Numbered from the stretch's first letter, positions 28,085 through 39,944 are shown. The stretch is DNA of 64,000 bases from Hyphomicrobiales bacterium (GCA_900470805.1 UCCA01000018.1:310001-374000), one strand, 5' to 3'. Translations and numbers: made by a program. Notes: generated by a model not told the origin, from the sequence alone.

Positions 28085-28134
28085 TTTCGAATTGTTCTAA
28101 ACTGCGTTTTAGAAAAGCTGACAACACTCGTCAA
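28085..28134 (-). promoter_or_regulatory. Candidate iron-controlled suf promoter (RirA- and Irr-type sites)
   Basis: Reading the minus strand: -35 TTGACG (28129-28134), 17-base spacer, -10 TAAAAC (28106-28111). TGACGAGTGTTGTCA (28119-28133) fits the TGA-N9-TCA iron-responsive operator and covers the -35 box. TTTAGAACAATTCGAAA (28085-28101) matches the Irr ICE-type dyad TTTAGAA-N3-TTCTAAA with one mismatch and covers the likely start point. Irr and RirA control of suf operons is established in Agrobacterium and Rhizobium; the sites here are inferred by eye. Confidence 0.65.
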
Positions 28135-28176
28135 GTCTGCGCAGCCCGAACGCGAGAAATAAAAGCCGGAGTACCG

Positions 28177-28854
28177 ATGCCCGAAGTCATTTTCAACGGC
28201 CCCGCAGGCCGCCTTGAAGGCCGCTACCAGCCCTCCAAGGAGAAAAGCGCGCCGATTGCCCTCATCCTGCACCCGCATCCGCAGTTCGGCGGCACGATGA
28301 ACAACCAGATCGTCTACCAGCTCTTCTACATGTTCCAGAAGCGTGGGTTCACGACACTGCGCTTCAACTTTCGTGGCATCGGCCGCAGCCAGGGTGAGTT
28401 CGACCACGGCGCCGGCGAACTGTCGGACGCGGCATCGGCACTCGACTGGGTCCAGAGCCTGCACCCTGATTCGAAGACCTGTTGGGTCGCCGGCTACTCC
28501 TTCGGTTCATGGATCGGCATGCAGCTTCTGATGCGTCGTCCGGAGATCGAAGGTTTCATGTCGATCGCCCCGCAGCCGAACACCTACGACTTCTCCTTCC
28601 TCGCTCCCTGCCCGTCGTCCGGCCTGATCATCAATGGCGATGCCGACAGGGTGGCGCCCGAGAAGGATGTCAACGGCCTCGTGGAAAAGCTGAAGACCCA
28701 GAAGGGCATCCTGATCACGCACAAGATCGTCCCCGGCGCCAACCACTTCTTCAATGGCCAGGTGGAAACGCTGATGGGCGAATGCGAGGACTACCTCGAC
28801 CGCCGCCTCAACGGCGAACTGGTGCCGGAACCTGCCGCCAAGCGCATTCGCTAG
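28177..28854 (+). CDS. Alpha/beta hydrolase
   Basis: The 225-residue protein has a serine-hydrolase core: LHPHPQFGGTMNN (oxyanion region), LRFNFRGIGRSQGEFDHG, the nucleophile elbow AGYSFGSWIG near residue 105, an aspartate in INGDADRVAP and the histidine in VPGANHFF. It belongs to the YpfH/COG2945-like small hydrolases; substrate unknown. CCGGAG precedes the ATG at 28177; an open frame far upstream is antisense to the desulfurase and not real. Confidence 0.88.
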   Translation: MPEVIFNGPAGRLEGRYQPSKEKSAPIALILHPHPQFGGTMNNQIVYQLFYMFQKRGFTTLRFNFRGIGRSQGEFDHGAGELSDAASALDWVQSLHPDSKTCWVAGYSFGSWIGMQLLMRRPEIEGFMSIAPQPNTYDFSFLAPCPSSGLIINGDADRVAPEKDVNGLVEKLKTQKGILITHKIVPGANHFFNGQVETLMGECEDYLDRRLNGELVPEPAAKRIR

Positions 28855-28876
28855 GCCGAGCTCATCACGGAACATG

Positions 28877-28900
28877 ACGGCCGCCTTTGGGCGGCCGTTT
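28877..28900 (+). terminator. Terminator after the hydrolase gene
   Basis: ACGGCCGCC-TTTG-GGCGGCCGT stem followed by TT; strong stem but a short T-run. Confidence 0.7.
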
Positions 28901-28948
28901 GCATTTGCGTCAATGTTGCTTTTGGTGCTTCCGCGACAACAGTCAGCG

Positions 28949-30100
28949 TCAGGCGGCCCGGGCTTGGTGAACGCGGTCGCGGCCGTTGCGCTTGGCGTCA
29001 TACAGGGCCGAATCGGCCTGCCGCAGCGCTGGCTCCAGCCCTTCCTTGGGTAGAAAAGCCGCGACACCAAAGCTGGCCGTGACGACGAAGCCGCCGGGCA
29101 AGCCGGGAACCATCATCTTCCGAGCGCCAAGACGGAGCGTCTCGGCCACGGCGAGAGCAATGGCCGGCGACGTGTCGGGCAGAAAGACCGCGAATTCCTC
29201 GCCACCGATCCGGCCGACGATAGCGTCTGTTCCTGCCTGAGCACCGACCATGGTTCCGAACGCACTGATCACCATATCGCCGGCATGATGGCCATAGGTG
29301 TCGTTGATCGATTTGAAATGGTCGAGATCGCACAGAATGACCGCATGTCGACGCTCGCCCGACCTGGCGACCGCCTTCTTCACCGCCTTGTCGAAGCCCC
29401 TGCGATTGGCAAGCCCGGAAAGACTGTCGCGCTCGGCCCGACCTCGCTCCACCGTCATGATATCAAGCGTCAGGACCGCCAGGAGCATCAGGCCCACAGC
29501 GACGATCAGCACAGCCGTAATGCTCTGCGACATGATGGCGTAGTTGGTCGAGATATAAGTGCTCGCCGTCGTTCCCGGGCCCATCACCGCCGCGAGCGCC
29601 GCCTTGATGAAGAAATGCAGGCCACTCACCACCAGCACCACCCCGAGCGCCCGGTCCATGGCCGTTCTGCGCCTGGACAGGAAAACATTGGCAGCAGCCG
29701 AAAGGGTCACCAACGCATACGGCCCCTGGTAAAACAAGCCGTATCCCCACCAGGAACGCGGGATATCGCGGACGAGAAGATAGGCCGCAATTCCAGCCAC
29801 GAAGGTCAGGGCGGCGAGCCAGAACGGAAAAGGCCTGTCGTAGAGCACGCCCACGCCCTTGTGCAGCAGAACCAGCCCGGCCAGCACGGTGCCATAGACA
29901 GCAATCGACCAAGGTCTTGGATTGTTCGCGTAGGCAACGGCCAGTTCGCAGAGCATCGTCAGCGATGCGATGAACAGACCGGCGGAAAACAGCAATGCCG
30001 CGGACCGCCAGCGGCTGTAAACAGATACGACAGCAAACACGGCGCTAAAACATAGGCCGATAACGAAATTCACCACCAGGAAGAGAGCAGCAGCCGGCAT
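28949..30100 (-). CDS. Membrane diguanylate cyclase (GGDEF)
   Basis: Makes cyclic di-GMP from GTP. The 383-residue protein has about six to seven membrane helices in residues 1-215 (an unclassified membrane sensor), then a GGDEF domain starting SLSGLANRRGFDKA, with the active loop RIGGEEF near residues 297-303 (GGEEF is catalytically competent). The allosteric RxxD inhibitory site is absent: the residues before the loop read AGTDAIVG. No ribosome site is visible before the ATG. It is a single gene between two convergent/codirectional neighbours. Confidence 0.9.
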   Translation of the reverse strand: MPAAALFLVVNFVIGLCFSAVFAVVSVYSRWRSAALLFSAGLFIASLTMLCELAVAYANNPRPWSIAVYGTVLAGLVLLHKGVGVLYDRPFPFWLAALTFVAGIAAYLLVRDIPRSWWGYGLFYQGPYALVTLSAAANVFLSRRRTAMDRALGVVLVVSGLHFFIKAALAAVMGPGTTASTYISTNYAIMSQSITAVLIVAVGLMLLAVLTLDIMTVERGRAERDSLSGLANRRGFDKAVKKAVARSGERRHAVILCDLDHFKSINDTYGHHAGDMVISAFGTMVGAQAGTDAIVGRIGGEEFAVFLPDTSPAIALAVAETLRLGARKMMVPGLPGGFVVTASFGVAAFLPKEGLEPALRQADSALYDAKRNGRDRVHQARAA

Positions 30101-30188
30101 AAATAATCAACAAAACTAATGAATTAGGAGATACAATTTCTACGCCGTGCATTGTACGTCGACCGTAAGAATAAAATATTAAAGCCTC

Positions 30189-31316
30189 TTACTGCTTCCA
30201 GGGCGCCAGCACGCCGCCGGTCACCGCCGTCGCCACCCCCGTTGTCCCCGGAAAGGTCAGTGGCAATCCCTCGGCGGAGCGCACAGCCAGATAGGCCCAA
30301 GCCTCCGCCTCCATGGCGCCGCCATCGAACCCTGCCGCTTCGGCCGACACCACGCGCCCACCCTTGGTGGCGGCTAGATCGGAAAACTCCTGCATTATGA
30401 CGGGGTTGAGCCGCCCGCCGCCGCAAACGACATAGGTCTTCGGCGACTGCGGCAGATGGTCCGCCAGCTTGATGATCGAGGCTGCCGTCACATGCGCCAG
30501 CGTCCTTGCCCCATCCTCCAGCGATACCTCGCCCTGAACGGGCGGCAGGAAATCGCCGCGGTCGAGCGAGCGGCGGACATTGCCCGAAAAGAACGGGCTG
30601 TCGAGGTAGTGCCGCACCAGATCAGGCACCACCTTGCCGCGGCCGGCGGTCTCGCCGTTGCGGTCGTAGGCGCGCCCCGTATGCGCCTCCACCCACTGGT
30701 CGATCAACATGTTGCCCGGCCCACTGTCGAAAGCCGACAGCGCGCCGTCGCTGCCGACGAAGGTCAGGTTGGAAATGCCACCGATGTTGACGAAGACGAC
30801 GGGCGCGGCAAAACCATCGGGAAGGTTCGCCGACAGCGCCGCGTGGTAGACCGGGATCAGCGGCGCGCCCTGCCCGCCATGCACCATATCGTTGGCGCGC
30901 ATGTCGTAGACGACATCGATGCCGGTCTCGGCGGCCAGCAGAGGGCCGTCGCCGATCTGCACGGTGACGCCGGCATCAGGACGGTGCAGCACCGTCTGGC
31001 CGTGGAAACCGATGAGATCGATGTCGTCGGGCGAAAGCCCGTTGCGCGCCAGGAAGGATTTGACGACGGCGGCATGGCAAAGCGTCAGCACCCGCTCCGC
31101 ATCCGCCAGGTCTTCGGGGCGGTCACCACGCTCGACCACCGCCTTGGCCGTTTGCAGCGCCGCCTTCCAGCGTCCGCGCAGATCGTCGTCGTAGGGCACG
31201 TAGAGACTCGGGCCGCGCCGGATGATCTTCTCACCGTCGGTATACAGCAGTGCCGCATCGATGCCATCCATCGACGTGCCGCTCATCAGACCGATTGCCG
31301 TGCGTATCTTCCTCAT
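30189..31316 (-). CDS. anmK: Anhydro-N-acetylmuramic acid kinase
   Basis: Phosphorylates and opens 1,6-anhydro-MurNAc from peptidoglycan recycling. The 375-residue protein has [16 protein letters not shown] at residues 9-24, [12 protein letters not shown] near 90 and [12 protein letters not shown] near 290, all family signatures. The start at 31314-31316 has CGAGGGACG upstream. It is divergent from tyrS, as in many Rhizobiales. Confidence 0.95.
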   Translation of the reverse strand: MRKIRTAIGLMSGTSMDGIDAALLYTDGEKIIRRGPSLYVPYDDDLRGRWKAALQTAKAVVERGDRPEDLADAERVLTLCHAAVVKSFLARNGLSPDDIDLIGFHGQTVLHRPDAGVTVQIGDGPLLAAETGIDVVYDMRANDMVHGGQGAPLIPVYHAALSANLPDGFAAPVVFVNIGGISNLTFVGSDGALSAFDSGPGNMLIDQWVEAHTGRAYDRNGETAGRGKVVPDLVRHYLDSPFFSGNVRRSLDRGDFLPPVQGEVSLEDGARTLAHVTAASIIKLADHLPQSPKTYVVCGGGRLNPVIMQEFSDLAATKGGRVVSAEAAGFDGGAMEAEAWAYLAVRSAEGLPLTFPGTTGVATAVTGGVLAPWKQ

Positions 31317-31446
31317 CGTCCCTCGGATCATCAGCGGAAAGGTGACAGATCAACCAAGTGGTGACTGTTTAGGAAAACAGTGCTAAACGCGCCGCGTTGC
31401 TTCAACAATAGCCAATCCGAAAATCCTGATCCGAAAGCATAAGGTC

Positions 31447-32703
31447 ATGTCCGAGTTCAAATCCGATTTCCTCCGCACGCTGAAAGAGCGCGGCTTCATT
31501 CATCAGATCTCCGATGAATCCGGCCTCGACGCCCTTCTCGCAAAGGAAAGCGTGACGGCCTATATCGGCTACGACCCCACGGCATCGAGCCTGCATGTCG
31601 GTCACCTCACGCAGATCATGATGCTGCACTGGTTCCAGCAGACCGGCCATCGTCCGATCTCGCTGATGGGCGGCGGCACCGGCATGGTCGGCGACCCTTC
31701 CTTCAAGGACGAGGCCCGCAAGCTGATGACAGTCGATACGATCGAGGACAACATCGCCTCGATCAAGACCAGCTTCGCCAACTACCTCGACTACGACAAG
31801 GCGGGCAACCCGGCGCTGATGATCAACAACGCCGAATGGCTGCGCGCGCTCAACTATCTGGAATTCCTGCGCGACGTCGGCCGTCATTTCTCGGTCAACC
31901 GCATGCTGTCCTTCGACAGCGTCAAGACGCGCCTCGACCGCGAACACTCGCTGTCGTTCCTCGAGTTCAACTACATGATCCTGCAGGCCTACGACTTCGT
32001 CGAGCTGGCAAAACGCTACGATTGCCGCTTGCAGATGGGCGGTTCGGACCAGTGGGGCAACATCATCAATGGCATCGACCTCGGTCACCGCATGGGGACC
32101 GAACAGCTCTACGCGCTGACCTCGCCGCTTTTGACCACGTCCTCCGGTGCCAAGATGGGCAAGTCTGCGAACGGCGCCGTCTGGCTGAACGCCGACCTGC
32201 TGCCCGTCTATGATTTCTGGCAGTACTGGCGCAACACCGAAGATGCCGACGTGCCGCGCTTCCTGAAGCTGTTCACGACGCTGCCGATGGACGAGATTGC
32301 CCGCCTGTCGGCGCTGGCCGGTTCCGAGCTCAACGACGTCAAGAAAATCCTGGCGACCGAGATCACCGCGATCCTGCACGGTCGCAGCGCTGCCGACCAA
32401 GCGGCTGAGACTGCCCGCAAGACCTTCGAGGAAGGCGCGCTGGCCGACAACCTGCCGTCGGTCGAGGTTCCTGCCTCCGAACTCGACGCCGGTATCGGTC
32501 TTCTGGCGCTGATCGTCCGGGCCGGTCTTGCTACCTCCAACGGCGAAGCCCGCCGCCACGTCCAGGGCGGCGCCGTCCGCATCAACGATCAGGCGGTCAG
32601 CGATGAGCGCAAGCTGATCGGCAGCGGTGAGATCACATCCGACGGCGTCATCAAGCTCTCGCTCGGCAAGAAGAAGCACATCCTGATCCGCCGCGCCGCA
32701 TAA
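31447..32703 (+). CDS. tyrS: Tyrosyl-tRNA synthetase
   Basis: Charges tRNA-Tyr. The 418-residue class I synthetase has the HIGH-type motif HVGHL near residue 51, the KMSKS-type loop as AKMGKSANG near 236 and a C-terminal S4 RNA-binding domain ([17 protein letters not shown]). TyrRS of the TyrZ-like/alphaproteobacterial kind. A strong terminator follows. Confidence 0.97.
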   Translation: MSEFKSDFLRTLKERGFIHQISDESGLDALLAKESVTAYIGYDPTASSLHVGHLTQIMMLHWFQQTGHRPISLMGGGTGMVGDPSFKDEARKLMTVDTIEDNIASIKTSFANYLDYDKAGNPALMINNAEWLRALNYLEFLRDVGRHFSVNRMLSFDSVKTRLDREHSLSFLEFNYMILQAYDFVELAKRYDCRLQMGGSDQWGNIINGIDLGHRMGTEQLYALTSPLLTTSSGAKMGKSANGAVWLNADLLPVYDFWQYWRNTEDADVPRFLKLFTTLPMDEIARLSALAGSELNDVKKILATEITAILHGRSAADQAAETARKTFEEGALADNLPSVEVPASELDAGIGLLALIVRAGLATSNGEARRHVQGGAVRINDQAVSDERKLIGSGEITSDGVIKLSLGKKKHILIRRAA

Positions 32704-32724
32704 GGGCGTTCTAAACAGAAAACG

Positions 32725-32752
32725 AAAAAGCCGGCCATCGCGCCGGCTTTTT
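32725..32752. terminator. Bidirectional terminator after tyrS
   Basis: AAAAAGCCGG and CCGGCTTTTT arms flank CCATCGCG, with T-runs on both strands; it serves tyrS and the convergent AsmA-like gene. Confidence 0.9.
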
Positions 32753-32758
32753 GTTGCC

Positions 32759-35700
32759 TCACTGAAACTCGAAGATATTGCGAAACACCCCGGGCGCGAT
32801 GATCGACAGCGGGTTGATCGTCAGGTTCGGCGCATCGAGCTTTCCGTTCAGCTTGAAGGTGATACCGATCAGGCCGCGATCGGTGCCGTTGCCGAGCAGA
32901 ATGCCGATGATCGGCAGTTCGGCGAAAAGCCGGTTCAGGCCGTAGGCCGGCATGAATGTGCCGGTCATGTCCATGTTCCCCCGCACATCCCGAAGCACGC
33001 CTTGGAACACAGCGCCGACCTGATCGCCGCGCACAACACCATTTTCGATGCTGACGACGCTGTCCTTCGAGACGATGCGGGCAAAGCCGCGCTGGAAGCG
33101 CTGCGCCGAGGTGTCGATATCGCGCTTGACGGCTGCGTTAAGGCTTCGCTGTTCCTGCCCAACGGGCGTGGAGACGATCGAATGCAGGCGTTGCTCGTTG
33201 ACGATCGAGAATCGGCGGACATCGATCGAACCGCTCCAGTCACCACCGGCACCGAGCCGTATCGCCAGATTGAGCAGGCCGCCGCGCATGTGCTGGTAGA
33301 GATCGGCGAAACGCGACACCGCGCCGGCATCGCCGCTGGTGATGTTGATGATGCCGTTGCCCTGCATTTGCGCCACCACCGCCTCGCCGCTGCCGGTGAT
33401 CCCCGACAGGTTGACCGACTGGATACGGCTGCCCTGCGCGGCATAGGCTGCCTCCACGTTTCGCAGCTTCTCGTCGTTGAAACCGATGACCGTGTCGAGT
33501 TTTGCGCGCAACGAAATGGAGTTGCCCTTGCTGCCGCTGTCGTTGTCACCGCTTCCGCCCTTGATCCGCGAGAGGATCGGCCGGACATCAGCGCTGTTGC
33601 CGGACACGGAAACATCCATGCCGCCCTTGCTACGCTTAAGCGAAACGGCGAAATCGTCGAGCGACGACAGCTTGACGGTGTCGAAATCCGCCTTGACGAG
33701 GTTGCCCTTGCTGAGGGTAAGGGCACCACTGGCGCCGAACCCGTCGCCCTTCAAAGCAAAGCTCTTGATCTGCAGATTGTCATCCGGGCCGGATATCTCG
33801 AAGTCGGCCTTGGCGCCGATGCCCGATCCCTTCGACCATCCGATCCAGGGAAGATCGAGCCGCGCCTTCGCGAGGTCGATCGAAACCGACTGACGGTCCT
33901 TGTCGATGCGGTTCAGCTCGACGCTGATCGTACCGTCGATGATGTCGGAAAGGCCCGGCAGGATCTTTTCACGCTGGTCGTTCGACAGCGTCGCGGTCAC
34001 CGACTGCTGCGGCTGAATGTCGGAGGACTTGTCCGTCGGCTCCGTCAGCTTGATCTCCGCCGGCACGCCGTCGATGTTGCCTTTGCCGTCAAGGCTGACC
34101 TGCTTCGGATCGGCGGTCAGCACGCCATCGAGACTGGTAATCTTGCGACCAGCAATCGGCTTGGCGACATTCAGCCCCTGCAGCTGCAGCGATGCCTTCC
34201 ATTCTATCGGCGGTGGGTTCTGCGATGCGATCAGGCCGAAATGCGCCTGCACGTTCGCGGTCACCTTGCCGCTCAGATCCTCGGGAACGAAGCCAGCGCG
34301 CTGCAAGACCTGAATGGGCTTATAGGTCAGCAACTCGCCGATAGCATCGGCGTTGCCTGATATCGGCAGATCGATATCCGCCATTAGCGGCTTGTCGTAG
34401 GTGGCGGGAAGGATGAAGGTTCCCTCGCCGACATCGACGGTCCGGCCCGACGCGAAGAACGACTTGCCGCTCTTGATAGAGATCGTCGCTTTCGGACCGG
34501 CCAGCTGGAAATGCGCGCTGGTGTCGCGGATCGGCGGGATGTCGCCGGTCACGTTCATCCGGGCGCCGGCAATGTCGAAGGCGATCTGGATCTGGTTCTC
34601 GTCCAGCTTCAGCCCCTTGCCGATCGCCTCGTCAAGTCGCCCGAATGGAATAAAGACCGAGATCGAGGCGTTCGTGACGGTCCCGCCGAACAGGTTGCGC
34701 TCGACCCAGTCTCGCCCCTTGGATGCCATCCAGAACGGCCAGAGCTGCTTGACCGCCGTGGTCTGCAGTTGTTGCGACTGGCCGGAAAAGCTGATCTCGG
34801 GTGACAGGTCGCCGAAGCGCACGTGCAGCGACCCATAGAGCGAACCGCCCGGGCTGGTTACCGTCATGTTCGCGAACTGCAGCTCGCGGTTGGAAACGGT
34901 GTAGCGTCCGGTCGCCTGGATATCGAAGGCCAGCGGCTGTTCGCCAGAGGTCGCCGGCGCCGCCGTACCGCCGCTGACAAGCAGATCAATGCCGAACCCT
35001 TTTTCCGCCGCAGGGTCGATCTGGTCCAGATCGACGATCGCACCGTTGAGCGGCACGATCGTCGCCCCGAACTGAAACTGCGAGCGGGCGATCTCAAGCG
35101 AAGGCTTGGAAAAATCATAGGTGAGATTGATCCGACCACCGGTCAGTTCCTGGGCGTCGCCGTCCATGTAGAGCGTGCCGGGATCGAGATCGATGGTGGC
35201 AGCCAAAGCAGGCTTGGCGGTCTCGCCGGTTCGCACCGCCGAAATCATCAGATTGGCCAGCCCGTCCACACCCTGCCGGATCTCGCCGACGGCGTTGCGC
35301 TTGAGCGTGAACGGCGCCAGATCGGCGTTGAGCAGCTGCGCGGTCAGGCGCGCAGTCCGGCCCTCCGACTTGTCGGTGACGACGCTCAGCGTCGTCTTCG
35401 CACCGTTGATGGCGAGCTCGCCGTCGAGCTGCAGTGCGCCTTGGGCGGTCCTGGAGAACACCAGTTTCTCGACAACGACCGATAGCGGCCCGTTCGAAGT
35501 GTCGGCGAGCTTGATGTCGATCCCCTCCAGCGTGATCGACTTGGTGCCGCCGCGATCGACAAAACCGTCGAGCACATCAAGCTGGTCGAAAGCGGTTTCC
35601 ATCGCAGCCGGAATCTCGTCGATCCTCAGGTTATCGAGCTTCAGCGGCTTGCCGGATGGCAGCAGCGCCGTATCGAGCGCGATGTCCTGCGCCTCTACCT

Positions 35701-36151
35701 GGGCAATCGCGATTCGCCCGCGGAAAAGCTGCAGCGGATCGAGCGCCATGCGCATCGCGCCCGTTGTCGACACATGCTGGCCGCTCTTCTGGTCGATGAG
35801 ATTGACGTCGCGCGCCTCGAGCGCCAGCCGCATGTCAGAGGTGAAGCGGATAACGGTCGAACCGACCTCGGCGCGATAGCGCGGACCAATGGCGGAGTTC
35901 AGGGCGGATTGGGCCTGCCTCGACAAGGGCTTGTCGAAAATGCCGCTTTCGACGGTGAAGATGATCGCGCCGAGAATGAAGAGCAGAATGCCGACGCAGC
36001 CACCGACATAACCGGCCGTCCGGCGGACGTGCGAACGCGTCGGCGGGCAATGCACGATCATCGGGTCTTTGGTGCGCGAAGAAGGAAGGTCGTGCAGTGC
36101 GACGATATCTTTCTTGCGGAATCTGATCTTCTCGCCGCGGATCGCCGACAT
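32759..36151 (-). CDS. AsmA/YhdP-like large envelope protein (DUF3971)
   Basis: The 1130-residue protein has a short cytoplasmic N-terminus, one membrane helix (about residues 46-67, GGCVGILLFILGAIIFTV) and a very long periplasmic part rich in beta-strand repeats. It ends with an AsmA-like C-terminal region (PIIGILLGNGTDRGLIGITF). YhdP, TamB and AsmA proteins form elongated hydrophobic grooves thought to carry phospholipids between inner and outer membranes; that role is inferred. The start at 36149-36151 has GAGG upstream; frames to 36232 are longer but not supported. It is divergent from bcp. Confidence 0.86.
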   Translation of the reverse strand: MSAIRGEKIRFRKKDIVALHDLPSSRTKDPMIVHCPPTRSHVRRTAGYVGGCVGILLFILGAIIFTVESGIFDKPLSRQAQSALNSAIGPRYRAEVGSTVIRFTSDMRLALEARDVNLIDQKSGQHVSTTGAMRMALDPLQLFRGRIAIAQVEAQDIALDTALLPSGKPLKLDNLRIDEIPAAMETAFDQLDVLDGFVDRGGTKSITLEGIDIKLADTSNGPLSVVVEKLVFSRTAQGALQLDGELAINGAKTTLSVVTDKSEGRTARLTAQLLNADLAPFTLKRNAVGEIRQGVDGLANLMISAVRTGETAKPALAATIDLDPGTLYMDGDAQELTGGRINLTYDFSKPSLEIARSQFQFGATIVPLNGAIVDLDQIDPAAEKGFGIDLLVSGGTAAPATSGEQPLAFDIQATGRYTVSNRELQFANMTVTSPGGSLYGSLHVRFGDLSPEISFSGQSQQLQTTAVKQLWPFWMASKGRDWVERNLFGGTVTNASISVFIPFGRLDEAIGKGLKLDENQIQIAFDIAGARMNVTGDIPPIRDTSAHFQLAGPKATISIKSGKSFFASGRTVDVGEGTFILPATYDKPLMADIDLPISGNADAIGELLTYKPIQVLQRAGFVPEDLSGKVTANVQAHFGLIASQNPPPIEWKASLQLQGLNVAKPIAGRKITSLDGVLTADPKQVSLDGKGNIDGVPAEIKLTEPTDKSSDIQPQQSVTATLSNDQREKILPGLSDIIDGTISVELNRIDKDRQSVSIDLAKARLDLPWIGWSKGSGIGAKADFEISGPDDNLQIKSFALKGDGFGASGALTLSKGNLVKADFDTVKLSSLDDFAVSLKRSKGGMDVSVSGNSADVRPILSRIKGGSGDNDSGSKGNSISLRAKLDTVIGFNDEKLRNVEAAYAAQGSRIQSVNLSGITGSGEAVVAQMQGNGIINITSGDAGAVSRFADLYQHMRGGLLNLAIRLGAGGDWSGSIDVRRFSIVNEQRLHSIVSTPVGQEQRSLNAAVKRDIDTSAQRFQRGFARIVSKDSVVSIENGVVRGDQVGAVFQGVLRDVRGNMDMTGTFMPAYGLNRLFAELPIIGILLGNGTDRGLIGITFKLNGKLDAPNLTINPLSIIAPGVFRNIFEFQ

Positions 36152-36270
36152 GCGCCTCGCCTGACTCCCTGACTTGAGGTTGGACCAGACTGGCTGGACG
36201 CTGATTTGTCCCATATATATCTGGCAAATCACCTCTTATCCATAAACCCGGCAAAAGAAAGGTTTTCCCC

Positions 36271-36744
36271 ATGGCGGATCTCACCATCGGCTCCATCGCG
36301 CCCGACTTCGATCTTCCTCGCGATGGCGGCGGACGCGTGAAACTGGCCGATTTCCACGGCAAGCCGCTGGTCATCTTCTTCTATCCAAAGGACGACACGT
36401 CGGGCTGCACCACCGAATCGCTGGCCTTCACCGCACTTGCGGAAGACTTCGCCAAGGCCGGCGCCGCCGTGATCGGCATGTCGCCGGATTCGGCCGCATG
36501 CCACGATCGCTTCATCAAGAAGCACAAGCTGACGGTTGCGCTTGCCGCCGACGAGGAAAAGACCACGCTCGAAGCCTATGGTGTCTGGAAGCAGAAGAGC
36601 ATGTACGGCCGCAGCTACATGGGCGTCGAGCGCACGACGTTCCTGATCCGCGCCGACGGAACGGTCGGCACGATCTGGCAGAAGGTGAAGGTCGCGGGCC
36701 ACGCCGAAGCGGTGTTGGCGGCGACGCAAAATCTGACACGGTAA
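36271..36744 (+). CDS. bcp: Thioredoxin-dependent peroxiredoxin Bcp
   Basis: Reduces hydroperoxides. The 157-residue atypical 2-Cys peroxiredoxin has the peroxidatic cysteine in YPKDDTSGCTTES near residue 46 and a resolving-cysteine candidate in SPDSAACHDRF near 76. The C-terminal GRSYMGVERTTFLI is typical of the Bcp/PrxQ group. Convergence of length and motifs makes this safe. Confidence 0.95.
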   Translation: MADLTIGSIAPDFDLPRDGGGRVKLADFHGKPLVIFFYPKDDTSGCTTESLAFTALAEDFAKAGAAVIGMSPDSAACHDRFIKKHKLTVALAADEEKTTLEAYGVWKQKSMYGRSYMGVERTTFLIRADGTVGTIWQKVKVAGHAEAVLAATQNLTR

Positions 36745-36933
36745 GCCGGAAACCTGCTCCGCCGTCGCCAATGGGCTGCGGCGTAGCTGACCCTAAAGAG
36801 GCGTCCATCAGGCCAAACCATGACTTTCCATGCCTGATTGTATTTTAAGCAACGGCTAATCTAAGGAGTTTATTAACCTTAATCGCGTGTAATCAGACCA
36901 ATTCAGTCAGGTCCGTCAGTTGGGAGATTCTCC

Positions 36934-38241
36934 GTGACGCACGCACAGCAGACCCGCGTATTTGGCAAGCAGAAACAAGAGCATATACTTATCCTTGCCA
37001 GCGGTGACAAAGTTCGCCACCTGACCATCAAGCCCTGGATGGCAGCACTGTCGGTCTGCTTCGTCGGCGTTTTCGCCATCGGCTATCTCCTGGCCACCTC
37101 TTATCTGGTGCTGCGCGACGACCTGATCGGCGCAACCATGGCGCGTCAGGCGCGCATGCAGCACGACTATGAAGACCGCATCGCCGCGCTCCGCGCCCAG
37201 GTCGATCGCGTCACCTCGCGGCAGCTGCTCGACCAGCAGGTGGTCGAGGACAAGGTCGACAAGCTGATGGAACAGCAGCAGGCGTTGACCTCGCGTCGCG
37301 GCAAGCTCGGTGATCTGCTTGACCGGGCAGAAAATTCCGGCCTGAGCGAAAAGACCGACGCGCCGGCCTCCGCCTATGCACCCGACGCCAAGGGCAAGCG
37401 CGCCGAGCTACCGGCTGCCATGCAGGCTATCGAAAACCAGCTGGCAAACAATGCCGCTCCGGCCGACGTGACGCCAGACAACACCACCCTCTCCTATGTG
37501 CCTGCCCGCGAAACGATGGGCGACCGTGCCGACCGTGTCTTCTCCAAGGTCACCTTGTCGCTGAAAGGGATCGAGCAGCGCCAGCGCGATCGCGTCACCC
37601 AGCTTACGGCGGATGCCAGCGATGCATCGGATACCATATCGCGGGTGCTGACCCGCTTCCAGATCCCGGTTCCGGCCGAATCCGCCAGCGCCAAGATCAT
37701 CGATGAAAGCGCGGTCGGTGGCCCGTTCGTCGAGCCGGAGAAAGACGACGATTTCGACAATTCGCTGGTGCAGCTCGATAGCGCCCTCACCCGGCTCGAG
37801 ACGGTCCGCGGCACCGCTGCCAGTCTGCCGTTCCGCAATCCCGCCATCGGCAAGGAAGTCACCAGCTCGTTCGGCAACCGCCGCGACCCCTTCCTCGGCC
37901 GGCTTGCGCTTCACTCAGGCATCGATTTCCGCTTCGCGCCGGGTGAAAGGGTTCGTCCGACGGCGCCCGGCAAGGTCGTCACGGCCGGCTGGACCGGGGG
38001 CTACGGCAACATGGTCGAGGTCGATCATGGCAACGGCATTTCCACCCGCTACGGCCACATGTCGGAAATCCTCGTCAAGGTCGGCGACACCGTTGGACGC
38101 CAGGATGTCGTCGGCCTCGCCGGCAGCACCGGCCGCTCGACAGGCACCCATCTGCACTATGAGGTTCGCCAGGATGGACACGCCGTCGATCCAGTCTACT
38201 TCATGAGTGCCGGTGTAAAGCTCGCGGGTTATCTAAACTGA
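36934..38241 (+). CDS. M23-family peptidoglycan endopeptidase
   Basis: The 435-residue protein has an N-terminal membrane anchor (WMAALSVCFVGVFAIGYLLA near residues 35-54), a coiled-coil stretch around 70-130, and a C-terminal LytM domain with HSGIDF near residue 327 and HLHYEV near 405 (zinc ligands present, so probably active). Such proteins cut peptide crosslinks or activate amidases in division and polar growth. The start is GTG at 36934 with GGGAG upstream. Confidence 0.92.
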   Translation: MTHAQQTRVFGKQKQEHILILASGDKVRHLTIKPWMAALSVCFVGVFAIGYLLATSYLVLRDDLIGATMARQARMQHDYEDRIAALRAQVDRVTSRQLLDQQVVEDKVDKLMEQQQALTSRRGKLGDLLDRAENSGLSEKTDAPASAYAPDAKGKRAELPAAMQAIENQLANNAAPADVTPDNTTLSYVPARETMGDRADRVFSKVTLSLKGIEQRQRDRVTQLTADASDASDTISRVLTRFQIPVPAESASAKIIDESAVGGPFVEPEKDDDFDNSLVQLDSALTRLETVRGTAASLPFRNPAIGKEVTSSFGNRRDPFLGRLALHSGIDFRFAPGERVRPTAPGKVVTAGWTGGYGNMVEVDHGNGISTRYGHMSEILVKVGDTVGRQDVVGLAGSTGRSTGTHLHYEVRQDGHAVDPVYFMSAGVKLAGYLN

Positions 38242-38419
38242 TCCAACGAGGTAACTCGGCCTTTACCTCTACTTCCCAAGTTTACCTCAGTGTTGTCTGC
38301 GAAGACGTGGCTTCCTTGACTTCCCGACTGTTTCAGCCTATGTGGCGCTGCATTGCGGCATGCAATCACGCCGACTCAAGCCTGAGTCCGGCCGAACCGG
38401 AACGGAAACAGTTTTCCCT

Positions 38420-39940
<1,521 letters not shown>

Positions 39941-39944
39941 CCGG

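Noticed and set aside
36841..36865. CtrA-like box (TTAA-N7-CTAA) before the M23 peptidase
   Set aside because: One mismatch to TTAA-N7-TTAA in an A/T-rich stretch is expected by chance; no promoter context supports it.
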